NCBI GenBank assembly: GCA_032690845.1
Contig: CM064423.1
Location: 31,518,044 to 31,582,043 of the forward strand
Reading direction: 5' to 3'
DNA length: 64,000 nucleotides
Source: Eleusine coracana subsp. coracana
Taxonomy: Eukaryota; Streptophyta; Magnoliopsida; Poales; Poaceae
The notes under the pieces are model-generated. The model worked only from the letters and a program-made list of their open reading frames with translations. It made no database searches and had not been told where the DNA came from. Position 1 is the stretch's first letter, and each line of letters starts with the position of its first letter. Position numbers and translations under genes: made by a program. This document shows positions 10,791 to 21,513 of this stretch, piece by piece.

Positions 10791-10939
10791 GGAACACCCC
10801 TACCTACTTGTAACGGGATGAATCTTTTTGGGAATGCATGAGAAGGACCCTTTTTGTCCTGTTTCATACCCTTCGTAATTTCTTTCTATGTCACTTTTTC
10901 TGTTTGTGTCATCGAAGCTCACGCTCAGTGACACCAACA

Positions 10940-11320
10940 GTAGTGACATTGGGGTGTCACACAATGCCTCCCAAACGGGCATATCGACGCCTTTTTTGAC
11001 CTTAGTAGGCGCTCCTTGTATCAGAGCCGCCGCATCACTCCGCGCCCTGTCCACTTCTATGGCGTTTGTGCCGGGGGCAACAGCTCGTGATTCCCAGGGA
11101 GCAGATATTCGAGGGAATTTGTCACTCTTTGCTACCTCGGGGAGCTGAAATTTTTGGAGGCCTGGCTCCGCCGGTGATCGGGTCCATGTGCCCTACCGCC
11201 GAGGAATTTCAAGGTGTTCATTCGAAGGAAATGTTTTTTCTTCTTAATAATGTAACTTAGCTAACTGCTTTAGCTTTCATTACCCTATGTGTTACTCCTT
11301 GATGTAAGCTCTTATATTGA
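10940..11320 (+). other. Possible 5' leader and gag start of a Tat1-like element next to the LTR
   Basis: Directly after the LTR comes GTAGTGACATTGGGGTGT, which could be a decayed primer-binding site. ATG 10963 then opens MPPKRAYRR before an early stop, and neighbouring frames continue gag-like but broken. A plus-strand leader after an LTR would mean this LTR also served as the 5' LTR of a second copy. TTGTATCAGAGCC at 11015-11027 resembles an initiator-Met primer site but lies inside this frame. Identification is from resemblance only. Confidence 0.35.
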
Positions 11321-12508
11321 GAAATTTATATTGGTACCGACCTTTCGAGGGCATATTTTTTGGGAGTAGAGCATGCGACCCCGATGTTGGGTCTCGGTTT
11401 GCGATGTCATCCCACGAGGCCCCACACGATATGGTAGGGCCGGTCGAGCGGCCGTTTCGTCTTTACTATTTTCTCCTTCCACATTTTGTTCTTGAAACGG
11501 ATAATAGAGCCGTTTCTCGTTTTTACCTCAGAGGCCGAAAATGTGGTGCTCGTTGAGCTGCTATCAGGTTCGTTCGAGTGAAGCACCCCGTTCTCCATTG
11601 GTGGAGTCTCGATGAACTAGCTGGTGGTCGACTTCATAGATTTGTATCCTCATCTCGACTGGTTCCCGGGCCCATTAGATGGGACCCGGGAATTCGGTGC
11701 CCTTCTTCAGAGAGATACCAACGGTCGAGTCGAGGCGGGACTCAAACGTGATGCCGTGATGCCCTTGACACTATAGTGTCAGGGTGTCGACTGCTAGGAG
11801 GGTGCATCGCTCGTGCCCCTCGCTCAGTTTTGGTGCTCGAGGCGGTTGTTGAGGCCATTCGTGGGACAAGCCTTCAAACCTTGGTGGGGTCGGGCCATCG
11901 AGGCAGTTTTCAGCCTCTTATCCCATTTCCCTGTGTTGGTCGAGCTCGGCTTGGTCGATCGGGTCGCAGGTTCTATCGCGGGGGTCGAGCGGGCCGGTTC
12001 TGTAGTAACAAGGTTAGTAAGGGGTCATGAGGTTACCAGCAGGAGTCAACCCATTCCCCATGTACTTGCTAGTCGTATAAGGAAAATAAAATTCAACAAA
12101 ATGAATCAGAAGGATTTAAGCCGTTTCAAAATTTGAATTTGTCAGCCGGATTTGAGGTCAAGCGCGGGGATTTGAACTGTTTTGAGCCGTTTCACTATGG
12201 CATAGGGATAGTGCAATGCATTTATCTCGTGCATGCATCATGGTGGATCCAAGAGAGGTGGGGAGTCATTTCGCCGTCCGCGACATGGCAATCGTAGGGG
12301 CGATTTCTTCATGCCGAGCTGTGGAGGTCATGGGCCCACGCAGTGTGGAGCCATTGGAAGTCACGGAATCCTTGGGGTGTGGGGTCATGGGAAGACGTGG
12401 AGCATTTTTTTGCTGCTTGTTACGCGAGGTGGGGAGTTATGGGAATTACCTCGGGCAGGTGTGGCTGGGACCCATGGTCAAATCAGAGCATCCCGTGGAG
12501 CAGCTATC
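11321..12508. other. Noncoding 3' region assigned to Tat2
   Basis: About 1.2 kb with no domain-bearing frame. It lies between the Tat1-related leader and the promoter of the Tat2 antisense gene. Repeated GGTCGAG-type words are frequent, as in other Tat noncoding regions. The Tat2 3' LTR is not seen here and is presumably left of the Tat1 insertion, outside the window. Confidence 0.4.
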
Positions 12509-12516
12509 CTATTTAA
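12509..12516 (+). promoter_or_regulatory. Candidate TATA box of Tat2 antisense gene
   Basis: CTATTTAA lies about 120 bp upstream of the first good-context ATG (12634, CACCATGTCC) of the plus-strand Transposase_28-type gene. The stretch between them is pyrimidine-rich, as in plant 5' leaders. Confidence 0.4.
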
Positions 12517-12633
12517 CACCGTGTATAGTAGTCCTTTCCCCTTCCTTTCACTTCCACCTCCACACTTCCTCTTTTTTGCCACGCTCAGTTGCTCTCGCCA
12601 CCCTTTTCCCCCGGTGTTTCGGCCAGCTCCACC

Positions 12634-15544
12634 ATGTCCGGGTTTAGCCACTCCACGGTGATGAAGAAAGATCTGGACGGGTCAGCACCGAACTCCTGGT
12701 CCGGCTCACCGGGGCAGCGGAGTGGTTAATTCTTGGGGATGAGACCTTGTCGAGGCCTCGCACGAGTGCCTGGTGTTGTTTGTGCCCTTCCACGAGCACG
12801 GGCTCGGACGACCTCCGCATGACTTCCTCCATGTGCTGCTTTTCCATTATCATGTAGGGCTACAACACTTGAATCCCAATGAGATTCAGCACATCTCCAC
12901 ATTCGTTGCCCTGTGCGAGGGGTTCCTCGGCATGACGCCCAACTTTGATTTTGGTTCCATTTCTTCCTCGCCGCCTGGCTCAAGCGCAAGGTCGGGGATG
13001 AGTACTTCCCCTATACTATCGGCTGTGTGGGGATCCGGCCCCGTGGGGAGTGCTCAGCGAAGTACATTCCGATGCCGAGCCCTACCAACAATCAGGGGTG
13101 GCACAAGATATGGTTCTACCTGCGCAACAACGTGCTCCACCCCTTCTCAGATTTCACTAGTTGGGTCGTCCACAAGTCCTAATAGAGCTGGAAGTGCGGG
13201 AAGAAGAGCTCTGACAAGAGGTGGATCAATGACATCCTTGCCGTGATTGACCACCTCAAGAAGTGTGGTCTTGACGGTGCCGGGGTCATCGGGTGGTACC
13301 ACAAGCGGGGGTTCTTGCCTCTGTCGCATCGCGACCTCCCTATGTCCCTTGTTGGGGATAGCAACCGTGCCATCCTGGGTGAAGGCGGCGCTAGCGACCA
13401 ACAATCATGCGTGGCCCATCCCGAACGGGTCGATCATTGGTCCGGATCCTCGGGCGGTCCAAGTGGTAAGTGGTTTGATCCCACCATTCATCCATCTCTT
13501 GCCTTCGCTTTTTTGCCCCATCATATTGGTTGGCGTTTTTGGTGACACTTTGTTTTAGTCCTAGCGGGTGCCCTACATCCGCTCTGCACCCCTTTGTCTT
13601 CCAGAAGAAGAGGCGTAGCGGGCTGCTAACCGTTTTAGGGGCGTGGATGAGCGGGAGGCCTAGTAGGAGAGGAGGAGGAAGAAGGATTCCGATATCCTGG
13701 TGAAGATGGAAAAGGAGGAGAGGTCGAGGAAGCGGCAAGCACCGAGGGAGCCAAAAGAGGTGATGGGGGGAGAACCCGAACACCCTATCGATCGCATCGA
13801 CGAAGGATGACAACGAGGAAGATGACGGCGTGTCCGGCGATGAAGAGGCCGTTACTAGGTACGTGGATTTTGATGGCAAGGTTGACAACGATGGCGATGA
13901 TGATGATGACGCCATTGATGCCGGTCATAATGCCTTGTTGGGGGTGAACCTGTTCGCGCCGCCAACCCTAGGGCATGGAGCATTGCTCATCTCCCAGACG
14001 TCCGCTGCAGGTGAGCCTACGGATGTGGCTGTCTTCCCTACGGTCCTTCTAACGATAGCGGATGGAGAGGTGATCCTGTGTGCGCTGCCGCTTGCGGCGG
14101 CAATGGCGGTGGTGGAGGTGCGGCAGACACTCGTGCATTGGCGTCCGAAGGCGCGGTCGGGGTGAAGGTTGGGTCGGCTGAGGCTGTGGTGGCCGATAGG
14201 GAGTCCTCGAAGCAGGTCGAGTTGGGGGTTACGGACACCTATGCTAGCACAGGGGCTGAGACCAAGTCTTCTACTCCCGTCGTGAGGAAGCGGTTACGGA
14301 TGTGGTGGCGAGCAACTATGAGCCGAGCGAGAAGCCCCACGCTATAGGCCAGAACCTTCATCTGGTGCGCTTGTCCGTACCAACGATGCTCAAGGTGGAC
14401 GCCATGGCCAAGGCGAGGGTGCGCAATGCCGCGATGGCGGCTGCCGCGTGGATCACATGCAGGACAGCGGCTGGGGCCGCTCATGCCAGGGGTCCTGAGT
14501 GACGACGACCCGAGGGCCGCTGCTTCTAGTGCCGAAATTGGGGCGGCGATCATGATCACTGGTGGGCACCCGGGGCGGCTCCAAGTGGGCGGGTTGTCCC
14601 GGCTTGGACGCCAGCTGAGCGCGAGCTTGTCATGGAGGAAAGGGAGAGGATGAAGAATCTATGCCGACCCTTCGCAATCCAAGTCATTGCAACATGCACG
14701 GCGCTAATAGGGGAGTTCGACACTGAGCATATCGAGACTCTGTAGGATTTGGCTATGGCCCGTCCAGAGTTGCAGGACGAGCGTTATCACAACGAGGAGT
14801 TGGGCACTAGACAGCTGAAGCTGGAGGCTTCCATGGAGCAGACCGAGCTCCAAGTGGGGAAGGCGGATCATGCCCTTGTCTCTGCGCGGAAGGAGTGAGA
14901 TGATGCCATGGCGAGGGTGGTGGTGAATGCTACAGAAGTCGAGAAGCATGGCCTCGCACTGCAGCAGGAGAGTTCACAGCGCGAGCAAGCGGATAAGGCG
15001 GCCACGGCCTCCGCTGAGGCCGTGATAGCTCATCTTGTGCAGCTGCAACAGTCTCGCTAGAGAGAGGAAGGTAAAGTCTTCTCTGTTCCTCTTCAGCTTT
15101 TTGTGGATTCATTTGTTGTGTTGCTTGTTTATTGACCTCGATCGTCTTCGTGTAGAGCTAGGATCAAAGTTGGCAGCGGCAGAGGGCACCCTCCACCAAG
15201 AAGTCAAGGAGAAGGAGGCACTGCACGTCGAGTTGGGATGAGCGGCTCAGGAGCTTCAGGTGCAGCTGCCTCCCCATTCTACCCTAGCTGAGGCGGCTGG
15301 GACCTTTATGGCGGCAGGCCACGAGTGGATAAAGCTGGGAGTGCACTTCGGCGTACGCACCACTTTTACCGTGTTTGCCACCCACTACAATGAGTTGGAG
15401 TTTGATGTGGTGAGCACGAGTTATGTCGAAGGACACACTCCCGAGTAAATGGGGGCAATTCGCGCCATCACCTACCCCTCTGCAGATGCCCTAGCAGAGA
15501 AGTACGAGGAGGAGGCGCTCCCCAAGATTGAAGAAGAAAACTAG
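12634..15544 (+). pseudogene. Tat2 antisense gene (Transposase_28-type), decayed
   Basis: This runs antisense to the minus-strand Tat2 and mirrors the antisense gene of Tat1. From ATG 12634 the frame breaks after about 30 codons; a shifted frame (12773 on) contains VPFHEHGLGRPPHDFLH, LNPNEIQHIS and LCEGFLGMTPNF, diagnostic of Transposase_28 (PF04195). Frameshifts continue through a 'GWHKIWFYLRN' segment (about 13100). A donor (GTG|GTAAGT) at about 13466 and acceptors near 13556 and 13606 suggest introns. The second half (13800-15060) is acidic then coiled-coil-like, and another intron-like gap ends at GTGTAG (about 15155). A last exon with LAEKYEEEALPKIEEEN ends in TAG near 15544. At least four breaks make it non-functional. 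Role unknown. Confidence 0.65.
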
Positions 15545-16038
15545 AGAGTACGCGCTTTTAATTTCGTTATCATTTAGACAATAGGTCATCATGCTTGAAT
15601 TTATGTTATAGTTTAAGTCTGAACTCGTGGCTGTTCATTTTTTTTTGACCCGTGGTGGTCTTTTTAACAATTTTAATCCTGTTGGGTTCAAAATTTGTTT
15701 GTTCGGGCCTTTTCCTTGTTGTTTTGACTTGCAAAGTTTGAGCCCCCGAGCCTCTCAAGACTTAGACCTATCGGTGATTGCTGTTGTCATGGCTGCAGGG
15801 GCTCGCATGAAGTTGCGCCGTCTGACTGAGTGGACTTCGAGTTTCTTTTGCCCATGGTTTACTTTGTTTGTCGCCACAATGAAGTCTGGGGTAGATGGTT
15901 TTAGACTTGGCAAATTTTTTCAGAAAAGTACAGAGTGTTGGTCACCTCTTGGCCCTCGAGTGACGGTTGGCCCCTGGACGGGTGTTGAGGGTCACTGAAC
16001 AGCTGTGGACGTGCGTGGAAATTGAGGTCAACATAGTT
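15545..16038. other. Tat2 3' intergenic spacer
   Basis: About 0.5 kb between the end of the antisense gene and the convergent pol stop codon. No domain-bearing frame seen. T-rich tracts at 15640 and 15918 are the only features. Confidence 0.5.
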
Positions 16039-16609
16039 TTAAGGATAGAATTTACATAGCTGTGATATGTTCCACGCGTTCTTATATTCCTCGCCCTCTA
16101 AGGTCTTGAGCTTGTAGGAGACAGGTCCAATTACTCGGGCGACGACGAACGGGCCTTCCCAGAGCGGCGAGAGCTTGTGCCGACCCGTTTTGTCTTGAAC
16201 CCTGCATAGAACGACATCGTCGATGGCGAAACCTTAGTTTCTTATGTCACGGTTGTGGTAGCAGCGGATAGCTTGCTAGTACTTGGCTAAGTGAAATAGT
16301 GCGATGTCTCGAGCCTCATCAATTTTATCCATTGTGTCCTCGAGCGATGCTGCGTTACCTTGTTCATTGTAAGTGCACACTCTTGGTGCACCATAGTCAA
16401 GATCGGAGGGCAGGATTGCCTCGGATCCGTAGAACATGAAAAAAGGCGCAAAGCCTGTCACCCGACTCTATAGCTCAGCTGCCCATCGACTGCTGAATCG
16501 CTTTAGGCGATTGAAAATTGTAGTGGGATCGAAGATTTGAGGCTTCAACCCTTGAAGTATCATACCATTCATGTGTTCGACTTGGCCGTTCGTCGAAGCC
16601 GGCCACTTC
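16039..16609 (-). pseudogene. Tat2 integrase, C-terminal half only
   Basis: On the minus strand this begins abruptly at STNGQVEHMNGMILQGLKP, just at the third catalytic residue (Glu) of the DDE triad. It continues through TGFAPFFMFYGSEAILPSDL (about 16461-16400) and a GPF module (WEGPFVVARVIGPVSYKL), and ends WNISQLCKFYP at the stop 16039-16041. The zinc-binding domain and the two catalytic Asp residues are missing because a deletion joined protease to this point near 16605. A stop at about 16470 also interrupts it. Confidence 0.8.
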
Positions 16610-17107
16610 AAACATTAGGGTCTCCGTCCTAAAATTCGACTCAGTCCCAAACATGACGGACAGGTCGATCTGCATGAGTGGGGCAGCCAGTCTCCCTGGC
16701 GCGACCCCGTGGGAAGGGGCTCCTACCGGGCGGAGGAGCGATAGTTTGATCCTCATGGCCTCAAGGTCTTCGGCATAGAGAATGTTTAGGCCGCTGCCCC
16801 CATCCATCAACACCTTGGTGACGCATGTTTCGGTGATGATGGCATCGACCACAAGCGGATAGCGACCTGGTGGCGGGATGCGACTCGGGTGGTCCGAGCG
16901 GTCGAAGGTGATCGGGAGTTCCGACCACCGAATGAATGAAGGGGTCGTGGACTCGGCCACGAAAACATCACAATGCTTGACCTTGGCTGAGTGGCCACTC
17001 CCTCGTGCCTCAGCACCAGCGAAGATCATAAGGCTTGCCTTCATATGTGGGAATCCTTCCCCGTCGGTGCGATCATCCCTGGAGTCCTTTGACATCGGAT
17101 CGACCAT
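16606..17107 (-). pseudogene. Tat2 aspartic protease region
   Basis: Retroviral-type protease that would cut the gag-pol polyprotein. Motifs seen on the minus strand: ITFDRSDHPSRIPPPGRYPL, then the active-site stretch VLMDGGSGLNILYAEDLEAM (about 16820-16760), then APSHGVAPGRLAAPL and FRTETLMFEVAGF. The frame passes out of protease at the deletion junction near 16605, where RT, RNase H and the first half of integrase (normally over 2.5 kb) are absent. The remaining frame is open back to about 17107, where it meets gag. Confidence 0.8.
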
Positions 17108-18156
17108 CTCCTTGGGGTCCTAACGCATTCCCTCCTCCCTAAAAAACTTCTTCACCAGGGAGCAGTCCTTGAGCAAGAGCTTCACAGGAAATTCGTTGTT
17201 GGGGCAGGGGCCGTTCCACTTCTTCTCTAAGTGGTGTGGTACCTTGCCCGTTGGTGGCTTGGCTGCCTTGTCGCTACGGATGGCTACGGTTTGTTCGTGG
17301 CCTTGCCGTGACTTGTTCTTCTTCCTCTTCGGGCAGTCGGAGGTGCCTTCGCCGGCGCCCTCGTTCTACTTGCCCATGCCCTTGCTCTCGACGGTGCGGT
17401 TCAGGATGGCTCCCGTGGACTCCTCACCGGAGGCAAAGCTAGTGGCGATGTCCAGTACCTCCTAATCTGTTCGGGTGCCTTTGCGCCATAGCTCATGGAT
17501 AAGCTCCTCAGAAGTCGTGCCCAAGAGAAAGGCTCTGATGATGTTGGCGTCGCTGACGTTGGGCACCACATTGTACTTCTTAGAGAAGCGCCAAATGTAC
17601 TCGCACTGTCTCGCCGGCTTTTTGCCGGTAGTTCTTGAGGTCCTAGGGGTTGCCCGATCGGACATAGGTCCCCTAGAAGTTGCCGACAAATACATCCCTT
17701 AGGTCAGGCCACTTGTAGATCAGGCCCTCGGGAAGATCCCCGAGCCATGCTCATGCTGAGTAGGCGAGGTATGGCGGCACGTTGCGGATGATGGCGTGTG
17801 CAGACCCACCCACCTGGCAGGTGAGGCGATAATCCTCAAGCTAATGGCTCCAGTCCGTCTCCCTGCGTGCTAGGAGACCATTGCAGGTGGTTTGAAACGT
17901 GAGGGAAAGACCGTGCTATGGATGCATGAGCTGAAAACCCGTGGCCCCTCAGGGCGGGGGCTCCTGCTCCTATCGTTGTCGGTGTCGTCGTACCATCCAC
18001 TGCTGCGTGGTTGACAGACATGCTCCTTCTTGGTATGCTCCTCCTCAAAGCGACGTGCGTGAAGGGTCCAACGCGCGTCGCATGCGGCCCTGATCCATAC
18101 GTGGACTCACGGCTTGTTGTTTTCGACCTCGGCGGGAGGGTTCTGCTTTGCGTTGG
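17108..18156 (-). pseudogene. Tat2 gag, C-terminal part
   Basis: Structural capsid region on the minus strand. Pieces recognisable in broken frames are DYRLTCQVGGSAHAIIRNVPP (about 17835-17770), DLRDVFVGNF (about 17695), GTYVRSGNP and LKNYRQKAGE, all standard Tat gag motifs. Several TAG and TGA stops and frameshifts break it. It is cut at 18156 by the long LTR of family A and resumes at about 30699. Confidence 0.75.
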
Positions 18157-20589
18157 TGAAACACCCTAAATTTTAATCTTTTGCAAATTCTTAATTTTCA
18201 TTAAGTACAATGACTATTTAATTTATTAAAATAAATATATCAAAATTATTTATGTAATGTTGCATTCATGTTGGAGTAGAATTGCAATAGGATTTTATTT
18301 GTGTGAAAAAGTATTTTAAAAATTCGAGTAGAAATTGTTTTATAGTTTGCTATAAATAAAAAATACAAAATAGAAAATAGAAAAGAATTAGAAGAGAAAA
18401 ATAGGAAAGAAACTCATCTGGCTATTTGGGTTGAAAACCCCAGCAGGGGCCTAGCTTCTCTCCACCTTTCTTTTCTCGCTGTTTCGGCCCTGGGCCAATT
18501 CTCTCCTGACGGCTCACCTTCCTTACCCTCCCTTTTCTCCAGTCCGCGCGCGCCTGCTGGCACCTCGGCCCAGCCGCCTGCCCTACAACTCAGCGTAGCC
18601 TAGCAGCACCCCGGCCTCGCACCTCAGCCGCTAACAAGGGGGTCCCACCCGTCATCCCTCACCTCCCGCCGCTCTCTTTCACGCCGATGGAATCCGTCGC
18701 TGCCCCACCGTTTTGCGACCTCCCCACGTCGATTCATCGAGAAAAACACACCCACGCGACATCCTGCTTCCCCTCCCCCACTCCCTCTCCTCGGTGGCCA
18801 TCAAGAAGCGCACTCAAGCCCGTGAGTGTGCATCACTGACGCCGCCCCGCCATTGCTGGCTGGCGAAGCTCGCCTGATCGACTCCAACTCCCTCTGCCCC
18901 TATAAATCGACCCCCGGATTCACCCTCTCCCACCGCCATATCCCCTTGCTCAGCCCCCCCCCATTCCTCGACCCCTAGAGCCTGCTCCCAATGTTGCTTG
19001 CGACGGGAACCCGCCACCCTCCATCGCCGAGTTTCCTCGAGACTTCCTCCGATTGCGCATCACCACGGTAAGGATCCCCTCGCTCCCCTCTTGCGGTGAG
19101 GAACCGACCACCGGAGCGCCTTCCGGCCAACTCCGGTGAGCCCCTCCCCTGCACCACCGCCAGGCTCGCCGTCGGCCGCCGTTCAACATCCGAACCCCCT
19201 CTCATCTGTCCCATTTGTGATTTACGGTGCAGATTAGAAATACCCGAAGGGGTACGTGTTCCAGTCCACCATAGATCTCTGGACCACTGGTCAACGCTTG
19301 GTCCACGACCACCATGGACCCGATCCACTATTTTTAGGACTAATTTAAATCTAGTATTTCTAGTATAATGGCTCTTCTGTGTTTAGGCCGATGAGCTTTC
19401 TCTTAATTACATTTGAAGCCAAATTTTCTGTAGAACCTTTATCAATTTATATTCTAGCCCTGACCTTTCTATAAATCATATTTTACCCTAAAATTTTATA
19501 GAAACACCTTTGAGCTTATTATTAAATATATTTTGGTTCTGTCTTCAAAGTAGCATAACTTTTCAATCGTAACTCGGATTAGGTGGTTTTTGCGCTCAGC
19601 AGGTAGCAGGAGAACAAGGCAAGTGTCCTTGACCATATTACCCCTATTAAGGATATTAGTTTACTTTTTATGCATGTTTGTCTACATTTGAATCCTATGT
19701 TAGGGTTGCCTAGATATTGAATAATCTTGTCCTTGTCGCCTAGGTTTGGTTTAGAGGATGAGTATGAGTATGTCATGCTTAGCTTGCAGTATTGTGGGGG
19801 TATAAAAATGAATAATAATAAACTTGACTAATATTCACTTGAACCTAATCATCACTGGGGTTGGTAATCTTTTTAGCAACACAGAACTTAGGTGACCCAA
19901 GAAGGAGAATGTTGATGATCGTGCGGGTATGCATAGGTATGGTTAATGTACTGTTTGGATTGTGGTAGTACCTGCTTGTGGTCATAAGGACTGGTTCGTG
20001 GAGCGGCCACCCAGGAAAATAGCGTAAAGCATAGGGCTGATATGGGTAGACGTGGTCCGGCATTAGATGTCTTTCAAGTTTTGTGGGCGTTCAAGGAAGG
20101 AGGATGAGAGGGTCACATTTGGCCTCAGGTGATGAAGGGTATGCTTCTAGCCACGGTGCCAGAGGGGACTTCTGTAGGGATGGTTAATCCCGCAGCAGTG
20201 AAACCTTAGTGGGGACATTTTACAAGCTGGGGAGCTCTTTGAAAGATCGTGTGGTGATCTATTTTCCTCACACCTACGGGTGATGGAATCACCAACCTGT
20301 TGGTAAAGTTGTGCAACCTCTAGAGAATGTAAAACTGTGCTCATGGTCAAGAGTGGCCTGGATCCTCACACGATTAGGTGGGTGGTTGGGTGGATCTGGT
20401 GGGTAACCAGATTTGGATGGTGTGGCCATAGGTGCTGTAGGTGGGCAACCTTTAGTGTTCTGGTATGGGTGGGTAACTCATAGGGTTGCTCTCGGTGGGC
20501 AACCGATAGTGTTGGACAGGTGGTTAATCTGTTGGGATACTTTTTACCTAGTAAATAGGATGCTTGTATAATTAGAATCATAGGCTAAG
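18075..20589 (+). repeat. Direct duplication, copy 1 (partner 26883-29397)
   Basis: These 2,515 bp match 26883-29397 at a constant offset of 8,808 bp with about 10 substitutions and no indels seen. The copy starts 82 bp before the family A LTR, inside Tat2 gag, and ends at the CTAAG that flanks the CRM LTR. The alignment then continues through the CRM LTR (offset also 8,808) with higher divergence, to 21513/30321. Confidence 0.95.
18157..20589 (+). mobile_element. Long LTR, family A, 5' part (2.4 kb)
   Basis: This starts TGAAACACCCTAAATTTT inside Tat2 gag. It contains a GC-rich promoter zone with CCCCTATAAATCG (TATA at 18901-18907), a splice donor-like CACGGTAAGG (19063-19072) and an AT-rich middle. 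At the 3' side is a block of degenerate GGTGGGTAACC repeats (20380-20540). It is interrupted at 20589 by a CRM element flanked by CTAAG. The rest of the LTR is found after the second CRM LTR at 30322-30698, and the total is about 2.8 kb. No internal domain of its own is present, so it is a solo-type LTR. A related LTR lies inverted at 53332-55847. Atlantys-like by style, but unassigned. Confidence 0.65.
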
Positions 20590-21513
20590 TGATGTGAACA
20601 AGGGTTCCCGATCTTCCGAAAGGTTCTTGGTAAGTTGATTTGGTCGGAGGCGACACACAAATCGATCCGGCTTCAGAACAGCACGTTCTAAACCCCGCAA
20701 TCGCAGCACGACGTCTCCTCTGGTTATCAACCGTCCAAAAGACGATTGACCTCGCCAAGAAGGCTAATCCCTGCCTGCGAATCAAGAACACAAGCAAGAA
20801 CAACGAAGAATGCAACACAATTGCAGATGTATGATTAAACTCTCGAAGTTGGGGTCTCACAAACCGATGAACGGCGAAACTGTTTATGAACAGAATTGAT
20901 CTAAGTTAAACCCGAACCCTAATGGTGCGGCGGCGGCTGTATATAAAGAACTTAGGGTCGTGCAAGACCCTCTGGACGCGCCCCTAATTGGGCTCAACTA
21001 GATACAAAGCCCAAAGGCCAAAAATAGGCGACGCAGCACCAACACAGATTCTGGACTCTGTCTTGTTTTGATGATTCCCGATGACTCCGGATGAATTTTG
21101 ACATGCGGCCGGTGGCATTGGAAGGGTCTTCTCCTTATCTTTCCGTGCATATGTAGAACGTCCAAATCCGAGTCCGTATGCGTCCTGGGCGACTGTTTTA
21201 GTACAGACTGGTCCTGGGCCCCGAAACAGACTCGAAGTTGGTTTTGATTGGGCCTCCACTTTGGCTTCCAAGCCCTTGCTGGTCCTCCACGTTCCCAACT
21301 CCTTCTCCCATCATGTCCTGGTCTTCTCCATGGTTTCTAATCATAAAATAATCATTAGGTAGCAAACCATTCTCAAAACTAACATATAGCGAAGAACGTA
21401 GGAACGAGCTCACCTCTAAATTTAGTCGTCGTGCACGAGCTCTAGTCATTGGACCTTGCAAGTCCAGATTTGGAGGAGTGTTGTGTGTATCCATAGGAGT
21501 GATGTCCTCATCA
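20590..21513 (-). mobile_element. 3' LTR of minus-strand CRM element, 924 bp
   Basis: On the plus strand it runs from TGATGTGAACAAGG to GATGTCCTCATCA, next to the polypurine tract (reverse complement) at 21514-21526. CTAAG at 20585-20589 is the target duplication. The last ~105 codons of pol lie inside it (21513-21198). It differs from the copy at 29398-30321 by about 20 substitutions. Confidence 0.95.

Larger units (their letters stand above)
1576..10939 (+). mobile_element. Tat1: Tat-lineage (Grande/RIRE2-like) Ty3/gypsy element, 5' part interrupted
   Basis: A plus-strand element from the middle of RT to its 3' LTR. In order: pol (RT, RNase H, a second RNase H, integrase) at 1576-4408, a noncoding stretch, a tandem-repeat array at 4789-5700, an antisense multi-exon gene at 10012-5766, and an LTR at 10356-10939. 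Tat-lineage elements are known for a second (archaeal-type) RNase H, long 3' regions with tandem repeats and extra, often antisense, ORFs; all are present. The 5' LTR, gag and protease lie left of the inserted CRM element, outside the window. The many stops show it is not active. Confidence 0.8.
10356..10939 (+). mobile_element. LTR of Tat1, 584 bp
   Basis: It starts TGCTGGGGGGATCAC after a purine-rich CTCGAGGGGCTAC and ends GACACCAACA, so the ends are TGCTGG/CCAACA, close to the TGTTGG/CCAACA of Grande-like elements. It contains a TATA box (CCTATAAAAGG, 10783-10793) preceded by a 13-bp inverted repeat. Boundaries are inferred from these signals; no second copy in the window confirms them. 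Confidence 0.65.

Noticed and set aside
11015..11027. TTGTATCAGAGCC as an initiator-Met primer-binding site
   Set aside because: It is 76 bp past the LTR end and inside a coding-like frame; a primer site should adjoin the LTR, and Tat elements normally use other primers.
18814..19368. Several 67-117-codon frames repeated at 27622-28176
   Set aside because: They lie in the GC-rich promoter zone of the family A LTR, are duplicated only because the LTR is duplicated, and are open on both strands.
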